DNA of 64,000 bases from Albimonas pacifica (lineage in GTDB: Bacteria; Pseudomonadota; Alphaproteobacteria; Rhodobacterales; Rhodobacteraceae), in the NCBI RefSeq assembly GCF_900113695.1, contig NZ_FOQH01000001.1, positions 248,001 to 312,000 of the forward strand, given 5' to 3'. Position numbers and translations under genes: made by a program. The notes beneath the pieces were generated by a model. The model made no database searches and had not been told where the DNA came from. It worked only from the letters and a program-made list of their open reading frames with translations. This document shows positions 46,065 to 55,099 of this stretch, in pieces. The first letter of the stretch is position 1. Each line of letters begins with the position of its first letter.

Positions 46065-47108
46065 ATGAACGCCTCCGCCCCCGTCTCCGCCATCTCGACG
46101 CCCTTCGACACGCCTCCCGCCCCCGGCGCCGCGGTCGAGGTCGCGCCCGGCGTCCTGTGGATGCGCCTCGGCCTGCCGCTGGCGCTGGACCACGTGAACG
46201 TCTTCGCGCTGGAGGACGGGGACGGCTGGACGATCTGGGACGCGGGCCTCGGCGACGCGCCCTCGCTGGAGGGGTGGGAGGCGCTGCTCGCAGGCCCCCT
46301 CGCCGGGCGTCCGGTGCGCCGGCTGATCGTGACCCACCACCACCCCGACCACGTCGGCGCCGCCGGCTGGCTGCTGCGCCGCACCGGGGCGGAGCTGCTG
46401 ATGGTGCAGTCCGAATACCTGCTGACCCGCCTGCGCGTCGCGGCGCTCTTCGAGGAGACGGAGAGCGAGGACCAGGACTTCTACCTCTCCCGCGGCCTCT
46501 CGCGCGAGGCGATGGAGGGGATCCTGGGCCGCGGCCCGGAATACGTGCGCACCGTGCACCGGATGCCGGCGGCCTATCGCTCGATCGTCGCGGGCGAGGT
46601 GCTGGAGATCGGCGGGCGCGCGTGGCAGGTGCGCACCGGCGGCGGCCACTCGGAAGAGATGGCGATGCTGTGGTGCCCGGAGGCGGGCGTGTTCCTCGCC
46701 GCCGACCAGGTGATGGTGGGCATCACCCCCAACGTCGGCGTCTGGCCCTACGAGCCCTTCGCGCGCCCGCTCGACCGGTTCCTGTCCTCGCTCCACGCCC
46801 TGCGCGCCGAGATCCCCGACGACGCCCTCGTGCTGCCCGGCCACAAGCTGCCGTTCCGCGGCCTGCATGCGCGGGTGGCCGAGCTGAACGCCCACCACGA
46901 CAAGGTCTTCGGCAAGATCCTCGCGGCCTGCGCCGACGGCCCGCTCTCGGTCGGGGAGCTGATCCCGCGCCTCTTCAAGCGCGAGCTTCCGCCCCACCAC
47001 GCCGGCCTCGCCTTCGCCGAGAGCCTGGCCCACGCCAACACCCTGATCGGCCGCGGCCGGCTGACCTTCGCGCGCCACGACGACGGCCTGTGGCGCCTGG
47101 CCGCCTGA
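46065..47108 (+). CDS. Metallo-beta-lactamase-fold hydrolase
   Basis: A 347-residue MBL-fold protein with the metal motif H91-H-H93-P-D95-H96 in VTHHHPDHVGAAGWL, followed by GGGHSEEMAMLWCPEAGVFLAADQVM and LPGHKLPF. A C-terminal winged-helix-like ~90 residues (HHDKVFGKILAACADGPLSVGELIPRLFK) is typical of the LACTB2-like subgroup. Possible roles include thioester, lactone or ester hydrolysis. The start ATG 46065 lacks an obvious Shine-Dalgarno, so expression may rely on coupling to the ligase gene. Confidence 0.87.
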   Translation: MNASAPVSAISTPFDTPPAPGAAVEVAPGVLWMRLGLPLALDHVNVFALEDGDGWTIWDAGLGDAPSLEGWEALLAGPLAGRPVRRLIVTHHHPDHVGAAGWLLRRTGAELLMVQSEYLLTRLRVAALFEETESEDQDFYLSRGLSREAMEGILGRGPEYVRTVHRMPAAYRSIVAGEVLEIGGRAWQVRTGGGHSEEMAMLWCPEAGVFLAADQVMVGITPNVGVWPYEPFARPLDRFLSSLHALRAEIPDDALVLPGHKLPFRGLHARVAELNAHHDKVFGKILAACADGPLSVGELIPRLFKRELPPHHAGLAFAESLAHANTLIGRGRLTFARHDDGLWRLAA

Positions 47109-47120
47109 GCGGAGCGCGCC

Positions 47121-47951
47121 ATGACCCTCGACGCCTTGCCCCCGCCGCAGGAGGCGCTCGCCGCCCGCTACGGCGCGGGTCCGGCGCCCGCGCCGGGCCC
47201 GTGGAACGAGACCATCGCCCTGATGCTCGCCCACCGGTCGGTGCGCGCCTACGTGCCGGGCCCCTTGCCCGAGGGCCTGCTGGAGACGCTGCTCGCCGCC
47301 GGCCAGTCGGCCGCGACCTCCTCGAACATGCAGAGCTGGTCGGTGGTGGCGGTCGCGGACCCGGCGCAGAAGGCGCGGCTGGCGGCGCTCAGCCAGGACC
47401 AGGCCTATGTGCGCGACTGCGCGCTGTTCCTGTGCTTCGTCGCCGACACCTCCCGCGCCCGCCGCCTGGCCGCGCGCGAGGGGCTGGAGCTGCCCTCGCT
47501 CGCCTGTCTCGAGACCTTCCTGACGGCCGCCACGGACTGCGCCTTCGCCGCCCAGAACATGGCGCTGGCGGCCGAGAGCCTCGGCCTCGGCTGCTGTTAC
47601 ATCGGCGCCCTGCGCAACCGCCCCGAGGCGGTGGCGGCCGAGCTGGGCCTGCCCGAGGGCGCGGCCCCCGTCTTCGGCCTGTGCATCGGCCATGAAGACC
47701 CTGCGCGGATCACCGCCGTGAAGCCCCGCCTGCCGCAGTCGGTCGTCCTGCACCACGGCCGCTACGACGCCGACGACGCGGACGCCGTGGCGGCCTACGA
47801 CGCGACGCTCGCCGCCCATGGCCACGGGACCGGACGATCGTCGAAGGCCTGGGCCGCGCGGGTCCACGACCGCCTGTCGAACCCCGCCTACCTTAACGGC
47901 CGCGAGCGCCTGCGCGAGGCGCTGGGCGCGCTCGGCTTCCCCCTGAGGTGA
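47121..47951 (+). CDS. Nitroreductase-family flavoprotein (NfsA type)
   Basis: A 276-residue FMN reductase. Seen: MLAHRSVRAYVPGPLPEGLLETLLAAGQSAATSSNMQSWSVV, the FMN-binding start of NfsA-like enzymes, and MALAAESLGLGCCYIGALRN. It would reduce nitro, quinone or similar groups with NADPH. Together with the old-yellow-enzyme and nitronate-monooxygenase-like genes it gives three flavin enzymes often linked to nitro compounds in this block. Confidence 0.88.
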   Translation: MTLDALPPPQEALAARYGAGPAPAPGPWNETIALMLAHRSVRAYVPGPLPEGLLETLLAAGQSAATSSNMQSWSVVAVADPAQKARLAALSQDQAYVRDCALFLCFVADTSRARRLAAREGLELPSLACLETFLTAATDCAFAAQNMALAAESLGLGCCYIGALRNRPEAVAAELGLPEGAAPVFGLCIGHEDPARITAVKPRLPQSVVLHHGRYDADDADAVAAYDATLAAHGHGTGRSSKAWAARVHDRLSNPAYLNGRERLREALGALGFPLR

Positions 47952-47953
47952 CC

Positions 47954-48757
47954 ATGTCCGAACTGCTCTACGAGGTCCGCGAGGCCGTCGCCGTCCTGAC
48001 CCTCAACCGTCCCGAGCGGATGAACGCCTGGACCCCGGGGCTGGAGACCCTGCTGCGCGAGCGCTTCGCGCAGGCCGAGGCGGACCCCGAGGCCCGCGCG
48101 ATCCTGCTGACCGGCGCAGGCCGCGCCTTCTGCGCCGGCGCGGACATGGACGCGGTGGCGGCCGAGGACGGGGAAGGCCCCGGCTCCACCGCCGCGCCGC
48201 CCGCGGTCGAGGGCGACTTCGCCCAGCGCTATTCCTACCTGATGTCGGGCCGCAAGCCGTTGATCTGCGCGATCAACGGCGGCGCGGCCGGGGTGGGCTT
48301 CGTCCTGCCCCTCTTCGCCGACATCCGCCTGGTGGCCGAGGGCGCCAAGCTGACCACCGCCTTCGCGCGGCGCGGCTTCGTGGCCGAGCACGGCTCGGCC
48401 TGGCTGCTGCCGCGCCTGATCGGGCCGATGAACGCGGCCGACCTGCTGCTGTCGGGCCGCACGCTGCGCGGGGCCGAGGCGGCGTCCCTGGGCCTCGCCC
48501 GCGCGCTTCCCGACGCGGGCTTCGCCGAGGCCGCCTTCGAGGTCGCCCGCGATCTCGCCGCGAACTGCTCCCCCCGCTCGATGGCGGTCATCAAGGCCCA
48601 GCTCCGCGGGGCCTTCGTCCAAACCCTGGCCGAGGCCACCCGCATGGCCGACGTGGAGCTGGAGAAATGCCACGGCGTCCCCGACATGGAAGAGGGCGTC
48701 GCCCACTTCCTCGAACGCCGCCCCGCCGCCTTCCCGCCCCTGCCCGCGGAGGGCTGA
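47954..48757 (+). CDS. Enoyl-CoA hydratase/isomerase family protein
   Basis: A 267-residue crotonase-fold protein. Oxyanion-hole segments GAGRAFCAGADMD and INGGAAGVGFVLPLFADIRL are clear, and a candidate catalytic glutamate lies in FARRGFVAEHGSAWLLPRLIG. It is the last gene of the operon. An in-frame GTG at 47948 overlapping the nitroreductase stop is an alternative start adding two residues. Likely hydration, isomerisation or ring cleavage of a CoA intermediate. Confidence 0.9.
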   Translation: MSELLYEVREAVAVLTLNRPERMNAWTPGLETLLRERFAQAEADPEARAILLTGAGRAFCAGADMDAVAAEDGEGPGSTAAPPAVEGDFAQRYSYLMSGRKPLICAINGGAAGVGFVLPLFADIRLVAEGAKLTTAFARRGFVAEHGSAWLLPRLIGPMNAADLLLSGRTLRGAEAASLGLARALPDAGFAEAAFEVARDLAANCSPRSMAVIKAQLRGAFVQTLAEATRMADVELEKCHGVPDMEEGVAHFLERRPAAFPPLPAEG

Positions 48758-48802
48758 GGGGGCCGGGAGCCGCCTGCCGGTCGGGAGAGGGCGTCGCGAG
48801 AG

Positions 48803-48885
48803 GCCGCGCCGGACGTCGGGAGAGGCCGCGCCGGACGTCGGGAGAGGCCGCGCCGGACGTCGGGAGAGGCCGGACGTCGGGAGAG
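48803..48885. repeat. 22-bp tandem repeat, 3.8 copies
   Basis: Three exact copies of a 22-bp unit (48803-48824, 48825-48846, 48847-48868), each containing the palindrome GACGTC, followed by a 17-base partial copy (48869-48885). Degenerate traces of GTCGGGAGAGG flank it from about 48779 to 48893. It lies between two convergent genes and has no coding capacity I can see. Confidence 0.9.
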
Positions 48886-48911
48886 GGCGGACGCCGCGGC
48901 GCCGCTTCCGC

Positions 48912-49145
48912 TCAGCTCTCCCAGGCCGCGTCTCCGGCCTCGGGGGGCTTGCCGTGCGAGCGCGCCGCGGCGTCCGGGGTCGCGGCGGTCAGGCGGCGCC
49001 GGCGCAGCTCGGCCAGCGTGGGCAGCGCGGGCGGGTCGCTCGCCGGGAAGCTCTCACCGAGCGCTTCGTCCAGCAGGGCGTCCAGCAGGTCCCGGTCGGC
49101 CTCGTCCCAATCGACGGCCAACGACATTCGACGCTCGGGGGTCAT
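48912..49145 (-). CDS. Small conserved-type hypothetical protein with SFPASDPP motif
   Basis: A 77-residue acidic protein. The segment DALLDEALGESFPASDPPAL matches a small family of unknown function frequent in proteobacteria. I chose ATG 49145, which has AAAGGA eight bases upstream; a TTG at 49163 would add six residues. It is followed on the same strand upstream by an AhpD-like gene, hinting at a stress-response setting. Confidence 0.65.
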   Translation of the reverse strand: MTPERRMSLAVDWDEADRDLLDALLDEALGESFPASDPPALPTLAELRRRRLTAATPDAAARSHGKPPEAGDAAWES

Positions 49146-49263
49146 GAGGTTCGTCCTTTGCAAAGCCGTGGCGCGCCGCCGGAGGGCGGGCGCGGTCGGC
49201 GGGGGGGGAGAGGTCGCAAGCGACGGGGGCGGGGCGCCCGCCCGGGCGCCCCGGGGCGGCGGG

Positions 49264-49737
49264 TCAGGCGGCGCGGGCCTGCGGCCCCGGCGCCAGGTCG
49301 GGATGCACGGCGCGGAAGCCGATCTGCACGCGGTTCCACAGGTTGATCGCGCCGATGGCGAAGCTGAGCCAGGCGCGCTCGTCGGGGTCGAAGGCGGCCT
49401 CGACCTCGGCCCAGATCTCGTCGGGGGCGCCGGTCCGGGCGACCAGCGTCAGCGCCTCGGTCCAGGCGAGCGCCGCGCGCTCCTTCGCGTCGAACCAGGG
49501 GGATTCCCGCCAGCCGGCCAGCATGTGCAGGCGGGCGTGGCTCTCGCCGTCCTTCAGCGCCTCGTCCACGTGGAGGTGGATGCAGGCGGCGCAGCCGTTG
49601 ATCTGGCTGGCGCGCAGCTTGACCAGGTGGAGCAGCTTCGCGTCCAGCGGGCTTTCGCGCAGAGCCTTCTCGAATTCGATCAGGGCCTTCAGGCCGGGCT
49701 GCGTGCGCTTGAAGTAGTCGGTCATCCGGGGCTGCAT
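49264..49737 (-). CDS. Carboxymuconolactone decarboxylase/AhpD-like protein
   Basis: A 157-residue AhpD-fold protein with the redox motif C49-A-A-C52 and H56 (NGCAACIHLHVDEAL), preceded by LLHLVKLRASQI. Proteins with this CxxCxxxH arrangement act as alkylhydroperoxidases of the Atu0492/CMD type. Likely role: peroxide or lactone chemistry in the cytoplasm; it lies downstream of the dehydratase-like gene on the same strand, 26 bases apart. Confidence 0.87.
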   Translation of the reverse strand: MQPRMTDYFKRTQPGLKALIEFEKALRESPLDAKLLHLVKLRASQINGCAACIHLHVDEALKDGESHARLHMLAGWRESPWFDAKERAALAWTEALTLVARTGAPDEIWAEVEAAFDPDERAWLSFAIGAINLWNRVQIGFRAVHPDLAPGPQARAA

Positions 49738-49763
49738 GGCGTCATCTCCTTGTCGCCGGGGGG

Positions 49764-50945
49764 TCAGGAAAACGGGTCCGCGCGCGGCCTCGGCGCGTCG
49801 GAGAGGATCCGGGCGAAGGCGCCGGCGTCGACGTTGCCGCCGGAGAGGACGACGACCACGTCGCCCTCGCTCCGCGGCGCCGCGCCCGACAGCAGGGCCG
49901 CGAGCGCCACGGCGCCGCCGGGCTCCAGCGCCAGCTTCAGCGCCTCGAAGGCGAAGCGCATCGTGGCGCGCACCGTCTCGTCGTCGACGCTCAGCCCGTG
50001 GGAGAGCAGGCGGCGGTTGACCTCGAAGGTCAGCGCGCCCGGCGTCGGCGCCAGCAGCGCGTCGCAGATCGAGGGCGCTCCCCCGCGCGCCGTCCGCCGC
50101 CGGCCGGCGGCGAGCGAGCGGGCGGTGTCGTCGTGGTCCGCCGGCTCCACCGGGTGGACGCGGGCCCCGGGCGCTTCGGCGTGCATCGCGGTGGCGACGC
50201 CGGCGATCAGGCCGCCGCCGCCGCAGGGGACCAGGACCTGGCCGATCTCGCCCCCCGCGGCGCTGACCTGCGCCGCGATCTCGAGCCCGACCGTGCCCTG
50301 GCCGGCCATCACCAGCGGGTCGTCGTAGGAGGGGACCAGCGTCGCGCCCCGGGTCTGCGCGATCAGGCGGGCGATGGCCTCGCGGCTCTCGCGGCGGCGG
50401 TCGTAGAGCACGACCTCGGCCCCCAGGGCGCGGGTGTTGCGCAGCTTGATCGCCGGCGCGTCGGCGGGCATCACGATCGTCGCGGGCATCTCCAGCAGGC
50501 GCGCCGCCGCCGCGACGCCCTGGGCGTGATTGCCCGACGACCAGGCGACGACGCCTGCGCCGCGGTCGCGCGGGGCGATGCGCGACAGCCGGTTGAACGC
50601 GCCGCGGACCTTGAACGAGCCGGTGCGCTGCAGGCTCTCGGCCTTCAGGAACACCCGCCGTCCGGCCCAGGCGTTCAGCCTGTCGAACTCGAGCAGGGGC
50701 GTGCGGATCGCCTGGCCGCGCAGGGCTTCGGCCGCCTCGTGCAGGTCGTCGATGCCGATCGGCGGCGACCCGGCCGCAGCCTCGTGCGGGAGGCCTGCCT
50801 CTGCGCCCGCCGCGTCGGCGCGGCCCCTGGCGAAGCCGGGCGGCGTCCGCGCGGGCAGGGCGAAGCCGCCCGCCGCCGCATCGGCGGGCGCGCGTAGGAT
50901 GCGCCGGCCCGGCGACGGGAACGGGGCGGAAGCTCGGCGCGGCAT
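49764..50945 (-). CDS. PLP-dependent threonine dehydratase/serine racemase-like enzyme
   Basis: A 393-residue fold-type II PLP enzyme. The PLP lysine is K112 in TGSFKVRGAFNRL; SSGNHAQGVA follows, and the phosphate loop is PCGGGGLIAG. It resembles threonine ammonia-lyase, serine racemase and threo-3-hydroxyaspartate dehydratase, and lacks a C-terminal ACT domain, so it is of the catabolic type. The first ~60 residues are low-complexity (R/A/P/G) and may not belong to the protein; no better ATG is present in frame. It is divergent from a MocR-type regulator that probably controls it. Confidence 0.85.
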   Translation of the reverse strand: MPRRASAPFPSPGRRILRAPADAAAGGFALPARTPPGFARGRADAAGAEAGLPHEAAAGSPPIGIDDLHEAAEALRGQAIRTPLLEFDRLNAWAGRRVFLKAESLQRTGSFKVRGAFNRLSRIAPRDRGAGVVAWSSGNHAQGVAAAARLLEMPATIVMPADAPAIKLRNTRALGAEVVLYDRRRESREAIARLIAQTRGATLVPSYDDPLVMAGQGTVGLEIAAQVSAAGGEIGQVLVPCGGGGLIAGVATAMHAEAPGARVHPVEPADHDDTARSLAAGRRRTARGGAPSICDALLAPTPGALTFEVNRRLLSHGLSVDDETVRATMRFAFEALKLALEPGGAVALAALLSGAAPRSEGDVVVVLSGGNVDAGAFARILSDAPRPRADPFS

Positions 50946-51152
50946 GGCGGTCTCCTCTTCGGCGGGTCGGGGCCTTGACGTGGGGGGCGCGGCCCGGTTG
51001 CTTCGACGGCGGCGATGGGGACAGTCTGCGCGCCGGACGGGCCCGGCGCAGTCACGCCTGGGGATCGTCGGCTAAGACCAAGGGCTGGGACCGATGCGAC
51101 GTCGTGGGGAAGCCGCGGGCGCGAGGGCCCGCCTCGGACAGGATGCATGCGG

Positions 51153-52577
51153 ATGACCAGGCCCGGGCTCGTCTTCGACATCGACCGCAGCCGGCGGCGC
51201 GCGATCGCCGACCAGATCGCCGGCTCGATCCGCGCCGCGATCGGCGACGGCCGCCTTCCCGATGGCGCGCGGCTGCCCTCCTGGGTCGATCTGGCCGCCC
51301 AGCTCGGGGTGGCGCGGGGCACGGTGCGGCGCGCCTACGAGATCCTGGCCGACGAGCAGCTGGTGATCGCCTCCGGCGCCTCGGGCACCCTGGTCGCCCC
51401 GTCGCGCGCGGCGGAGCGGCCCGCGGCGTCCCGTCCCGCCGTCGAGGCCCTGCCCGATCCGATGCCCGGCATGACGCCCGCCTACGAGGCGCCCTCGCTG
51501 CCCTTCCAGAACGGGGTCCCGGCGCAGGAGGCCTATCCGGTCAAGGTCTGGGCCCGGTTGCTGGGACGGGCGGCGCGGGCGCGGTCCTTCGAGAGCACGG
51601 TGCAGCCCGATCCCCGCGGCGACCCGGGCCTGCGGGCGCAGATCGCGGCGCATCTGGCGGTGGCGCGCGGCATCGCCTGCGCGCCCGACCAGGTGGTCGT
51701 CACGACCGGCTTCCGCGCCGGCCTGACCCTCGCCATCGCGGCGCGGGCCCGACCGGGGGCCGAGGCGCTGGTCGAGGATCCCGGCTTTCCGGTGATCCGC
51801 CGGTCGCTGGAATGGCAGGGCCTGCGCCCCGTCGCCTCGCCGGTGGACGCCGAGGGGCTGGACGTGGCGCGCGCCGTCGCCCGGGCGCCCGAGGCGGCGC
51901 TGGCGGTGGTCTCGGCCTGCCAGCACGCGCCGCTGGGGTCGGCGCTGTCGCCCGCCCGCCGCCGGGCGCTGCTGGACTGGGCCGACCGCACGGGCGCCTG
52001 GATCATCGAGGACGATTTCCTCGCCGAGCTGCAGCTCGACGGCCGGGCCACGCCGGCGCTGGCGGCCGAGGACGCGCGCGGCTCGGTGATCCACCTGGGC
52101 ACCTTCGCCAAGACCCTGGGGCAGATGATCGGCCTGGGCTTCGTCGTCTCGCCCCTGAGCATCGCGCCGCGGATGGCCGAGGTCGCCGCGCACATCCTGC
52201 CCGCCCCCTGTCCGGTGGCGCAGCGGGGGCTGATGCATTTCCTCGAGGAAGGCCACTACCTGCGCCATCTGCGGCGCACCAAGGCGCTTTACGCCGAACG
52301 CCGCGGCCGGCTGCTCGCAGCGCTGGCCGGGGCCGGGATCGAGGCCGCGCCCAGCGGGCCGGCGGCGCTCGTGTGGCTGCGCGCGGACGTCGACGACCGC
52401 GCGTTCCAGCAGGAGGCCTGGAGCCGGGGCATCGCGCCGGGCCCGGTGTCGAGCTGGTTCGTCGACCCCGCCCTCCGCCGCCCCGGCACGCTGATCTGCG
52501 CCACCAACTTCGACGCGCGGGCCGAGGCCGTGGCGCTGCCGCGTCTTCTCGACCTGCTGGCGCGCCACCTGGACTGA
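51153..52577 (+). CDS. MocR-type regulator (GntR HTH fused to PLP aminotransferase-like domain)
   Basis: A 474-residue PdxR/MocR-type regulator. The GntR winged helix spans about residues 5-75 (ADQIAGSIRAAIGDGRLPDGARLPSW...GVARGTVRRAYEIL). After a linker, an aminotransferase class I-like domain (about 110-474) keeps the PLP lysine K320 in GTFAKTLGQMIGLG. ATG 51153 has AGGA nine bases upstream; ATG 51147 is too close to it. It is divergent from the threonine-dehydratase-like gene, a typical arrangement for MocR proteins that sense an amino acid and PLP. Confidence 0.9.
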   Translation: MTRPGLVFDIDRSRRRAIADQIAGSIRAAIGDGRLPDGARLPSWVDLAAQLGVARGTVRRAYEILADEQLVIASGASGTLVAPSRAAERPAASRPAVEALPDPMPGMTPAYEAPSLPFQNGVPAQEAYPVKVWARLLGRAARARSFESTVQPDPRGDPGLRAQIAAHLAVARGIACAPDQVVVTTGFRAGLTLAIAARARPGAEALVEDPGFPVIRRSLEWQGLRPVASPVDAEGLDVARAVARAPEAALAVVSACQHAPLGSALSPARRRALLDWADRTGAWIIEDDFLAELQLDGRATPALAAEDARGSVIHLGTFAKTLGQMIGLGFVVSPLSIAPRMAEVAAHILPAPCPVAQRGLMHFLEEGHYLRHLRRTKALYAERRGRLLAALAGAGIEAAPSGPAALVWLRADVDDRAFQQEAWSRGIAPGPVSSWFVDPALRRPGTLICATNFDARAEAVALPRLLDLLARHLD

Positions 52578-52613
52578 GACGCCCCCGCCCGCGTCGCCCG
52601 GCGGAGGGGCCGG

Positions 52614-53285
52614 TCAGGTCGCGTGTCGCCCCAGCGCGGGGTCGCGCACGCCCAGGATCTCCGCCGCGCGGACGAGATCCGCGAGCGAGGGCGCCGCCAT
52701 CTTCCGCATCGCCGCGCCGCGATGGATCTTGACCGTCGCGACCGACAGCCCCAGCCGCCCGGCGATCTGCTTGTTCATCAGCCCCGCCGCGACCAGCGCC
52801 ATCACCTCGCGCTCGCGCTCCGAGAGGGTCTCGTGGCGACGGGCGAGCGCGGCGGCCTCCGCCCGCAGCGCCGCGGCTTCGGCGTCCCGGCGGACCGCCG
52901 CCTGCACGGCGCTGAGCAGCGCCTCGTCGCGGAACGGCTTCTCGAGGAAGTCCACCGCGCCGGCCCGCATCGCCCGCACCGTCATCGGGATGTCCCCGAA
53001 GGCGCTCATCAGGATCACCGGCATCCCCGTCCCCTCGCGCGCCATGCGCTCGTGCAGGTCGAGCCCGCTCTCCGCGCGCAGACGCACGTCCAGCAGCAGG
53101 CAGGCGGGGCCCGGCGGCCGGGCGGCGGCGAGCACGGCGGCCGCGGTCTCGAACTGGCGCGCCGCGTAGCCGGCCGAGACCAGCAGCGCCTCGAGCGCCC
53201 CGCGCAGACCGGAGTCGTCGTCGAGGATCCACACTTCCGGATCGGGCGCCGGAGCGGGCGCGGGGGCGGCCGCGGGCCGGGTCAT
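52614..53285 (-). CDS. FixJ-type response regulator
   Basis: A 223-residue regulator. The receiver domain has acidic residues D22-D24, the phosphorylated aspartate D66 (LLLDVRL) and K116 (FLEKPF). A LuxR/FixJ-type helix-turn-helix (about 155-215; LSEREREVMALVAAGLMNKQIAGRLGLS) follows. The Pro/Ala-rich first 15 residues are unusual but harmless. ATGA overlap with the upstream kinase gene makes the pair a two-component system. Confidence 0.92.
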   Translation of the reverse strand: MTRPAAAPAPAPAPDPEVWILDDDSGLRGALEALLVSAGYAARQFETAAAVLAAARPPGPACLLLDVRLRAESGLDLHERMAREGTGMPVILMSAFGDIPMTVRAMRAGAVDFLEKPFRDEALLSAVQAAVRRDAEAAALRAEAAALARRHETLSEREREVMALVAAGLMNKQIAGRLGLSVATVKIHRGAAMRKMAAPSLADLVRAAEILGVRDPALGRHAT

Positions 53286-54595
53286 TCGGCGGCCCTGCAG
53301 ACCGCGCCGACCGGATCCGCGGCCGGATCGGCCGCGGATCCGGGGGCGGCGGGAAGCTCCACCACGAACCGCACGCCGGGGCAGGGGGCGACGGGCGCCT
53401 CGACCCGGATCGCGCCGCCATGGCTCTCGACGATGTTGCGGCAGATCGACAGGCCCATGCCCATGCCCCCCTCGCGGGTCGAGAAGAACGGATCGAAGAC
53501 CCGCGCCCGCGCCTCGGGATCGAGCCCGGGGCCGCGGTCCTCCACCGCCAGGCTGAGGCCCCCCGGCGTCCGCGCCAGCGCGATCTCGAGCCGCCGCCGC
53601 TCCTCCGGCAGGCCCCGCCCGGCCTCCAGCGCGTTGAGGATCAGGTTCATCAGCACCTGCTGAAGCTGGATCCGGTCGCCCATCGCCGGCGGCAGCCGCC
53701 GCGGCGCGCGCAGGTCGACGCGCATCTCGGCCGCGGCGAGATCGCGCCGGGCCAGCGCCAGCGTCTCCTCGGCCAGGGCGGCGAGGTCCACCGGACCGAC
53801 GTTCGGCGCCGCGCGCCGGGTCATGCCGCGGATGCGCTCCACGATGCGAGCGGCGCGCAGGGCGTTGCTCTCGGCCTGCTCGAGGCTGTGCCGGGCGCGG
53901 TCGACGTCCGGCGTCTCCCGCGCCAGCCAGCGGGCGCCGGCGCGGGCGTAGGAGACGGCGGCGGCCAGCGGCTGGTTCACCTCATGGGCGATCGAGGCGG
54001 CGAGCTGCCCCAGCATGGTGACCCGCGCGTGATGGGCGAGCGCGTCCTGCGCCCGGCGCAGCTCGGCCTCGGCCCGGCGCAGGGGCGTCACGTCCATCGC
54101 CGCGATCAGGGTGCGCCGCCAGCCGTCGTGATCGGGGGGCAGGGCCACGCGGAACAGCACCTCCACCGGCGCGCCCGAGGCGGTGCGGAAGGTGGTTTCC
54201 GCATCCGCCCAGGGCGCGCCCGCGCGGATGGCGGCGAAGATGCCCGGCAGCGCCGAGACCGAGGCCTCGGTCCGGAACCGGCCGATGCCCTCGCGCAGCA
54301 GGACGGCCGGGCTCTCGACGCCGAACAGGCGCGCCGCGGCCTCGTTCGCGTCGGTCAGATGCGCCTGGGCGGCGGCCTCGCGCACCTTCTCGGGATGGTC
54401 GAGGAACCAGTCCCGCACCTCGCGCCCCTCGCGCTCGGCCTGTTCGCACATCGGCAGGGCGGCGGACCAGTCGGCCTGCCAGATCGCGAGGCCCGAGGTC
54501 TCGAACAGGGTGCGGTGGCGCCCCTCCGCCGACGCCGAGGCGCCGGCGGCCTGTCCGCGATCCGGGGGGCTGTCGCTGTCTGGAACGGTGCGCAT
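53282..54595 (-). CDS. PAS-domain sensor histidine kinase (FixL-like, soluble)
   Basis: A 437-residue kinase without membrane segments. A PAS-like sensor region covers about 25-170 (HRTLFETSGLAIWQADWS...AAMDVTPLRRAEAELR). The dimerisation helix carries H204 (SIAHEVNQPL), and the ATP domain has N317 and N321 (MNLILNALEA), then DRGPGL and GMGMGLSICR. A related truncated kinase lies nearby (55100-55960). The partner regulator overlaps its stop. Signal unknown. Confidence 0.9.
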   Translation of the reverse strand: MRTVPDSDSPPDRGQAAGASASAEGRHRTLFETSGLAIWQADWSAALPMCEQAEREGREVRDWFLDHPEKVREAAAQAHLTDANEAAARLFGVESPAVLLREGIGRFRTEASVSALPGIFAAIRAGAPWADAETTFRTASGAPVEVLFRVALPPDHDGWRRTLIAAMDVTPLRRAEAELRRAQDALAHHARVTMLGQLAASIAHEVNQPLAAAVSYARAGARWLARETPDVDRARHSLEQAESNALRAARIVERIRGMTRRAAPNVGPVDLAALAEETLALARRDLAAAEMRVDLRAPRRLPPAMGDRIQLQQVLMNLILNALEAGRGLPEERRRLEIALARTPGGLSLAVEDRGPGLDPEARARVFDPFFSTREGGMGMGLSICRNIVESHGGAIRVEAPVAPCPGVRFVVELPAAPGSAADPAADPVGAVCRAAE

Positions 54596-54643
54596 CGGGG
54601 GGTCTCGACTGGATCGAATGCATACGAAGCATCGCCCGGACGA

Positions 54644-54663
54644 CGGTCCGACTCATAGGACCG
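54644..54663. promoter_or_regulatory. Inverted repeat upstream of kinase gene
   Basis: CGGTCC and GGACCG are separated by 8 bases, about 50 bases upstream of the kinase start on the minus strand. It could be an autoregulatory operator for the FixJ-type regulator; no known consensus is matched. Confidence 0.35.
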
Positions 54664-54715
54664 AAAACGAAGGAAACGGTTGTACCAAGCCCCGGCCAGG
54701 GGACGCCGGCCAGGG

Positions 54716-55099
54716 TCAGCCGCGGCGCAGGGCGACCTCCGCCTCGATGGCCGCCAGCAGCGCCTGCGCGTCGAAGGGCTTTCGGAAGATCAGACGGGCC
54801 GGGCGGCCGTCGGCGATCAGTCGCTCGGCCGTTTCAGGGCGTCCGGTGATCAGGATCACGGGCAGGTCGGGCCGCCGCGCGCGCGCCAGCGCCTCGAGCT
54901 GCAGCCCGTCCATCCCGGCCATGCCGATGTCGGCGACCAGGCAGTCGAGCCGGGCGAAGTCGGGATCGTCGAGCAGCGCGCGCCCGTCGGCCCGCACGCA
55001 GGCCTCGCACCCGGCGGACTCGAGGAGCTCGCTCAGGGCCGCGCGGAGGCGGGGGTCGTCGTCGACGACGCCGACGACGGCGGGCGGGGGAGGCGGCAT
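54716..55099 (-). CDS. Single-domain response regulator (receiver only)
   Basis: A 127-residue receiver domain with D13-D15 (VVDDDPRL), D57 (LVADIGMAGMDG) and K107 (FRKPF). No output domain. ATG 55099 has AGGAA ten bases upstream. The frame runs on upstream into kinase-like sequence, but the Pro-run after this ATG and the Shine-Dalgarno support a separate gene. It may act as a phosphate sink or partner for the nearby kinase. Confidence 0.82.
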   Translation of the reverse strand: MPPPPPAVVGVVDDDPRLRAALSELLESAGCEACVRADGRALLDDPDFARLDCLVADIGMAGMDGLQLEALARARRPDLPVILITGRPETAERLIADGRPARLIFRKPFDAQALLAAIEAEVALRRG

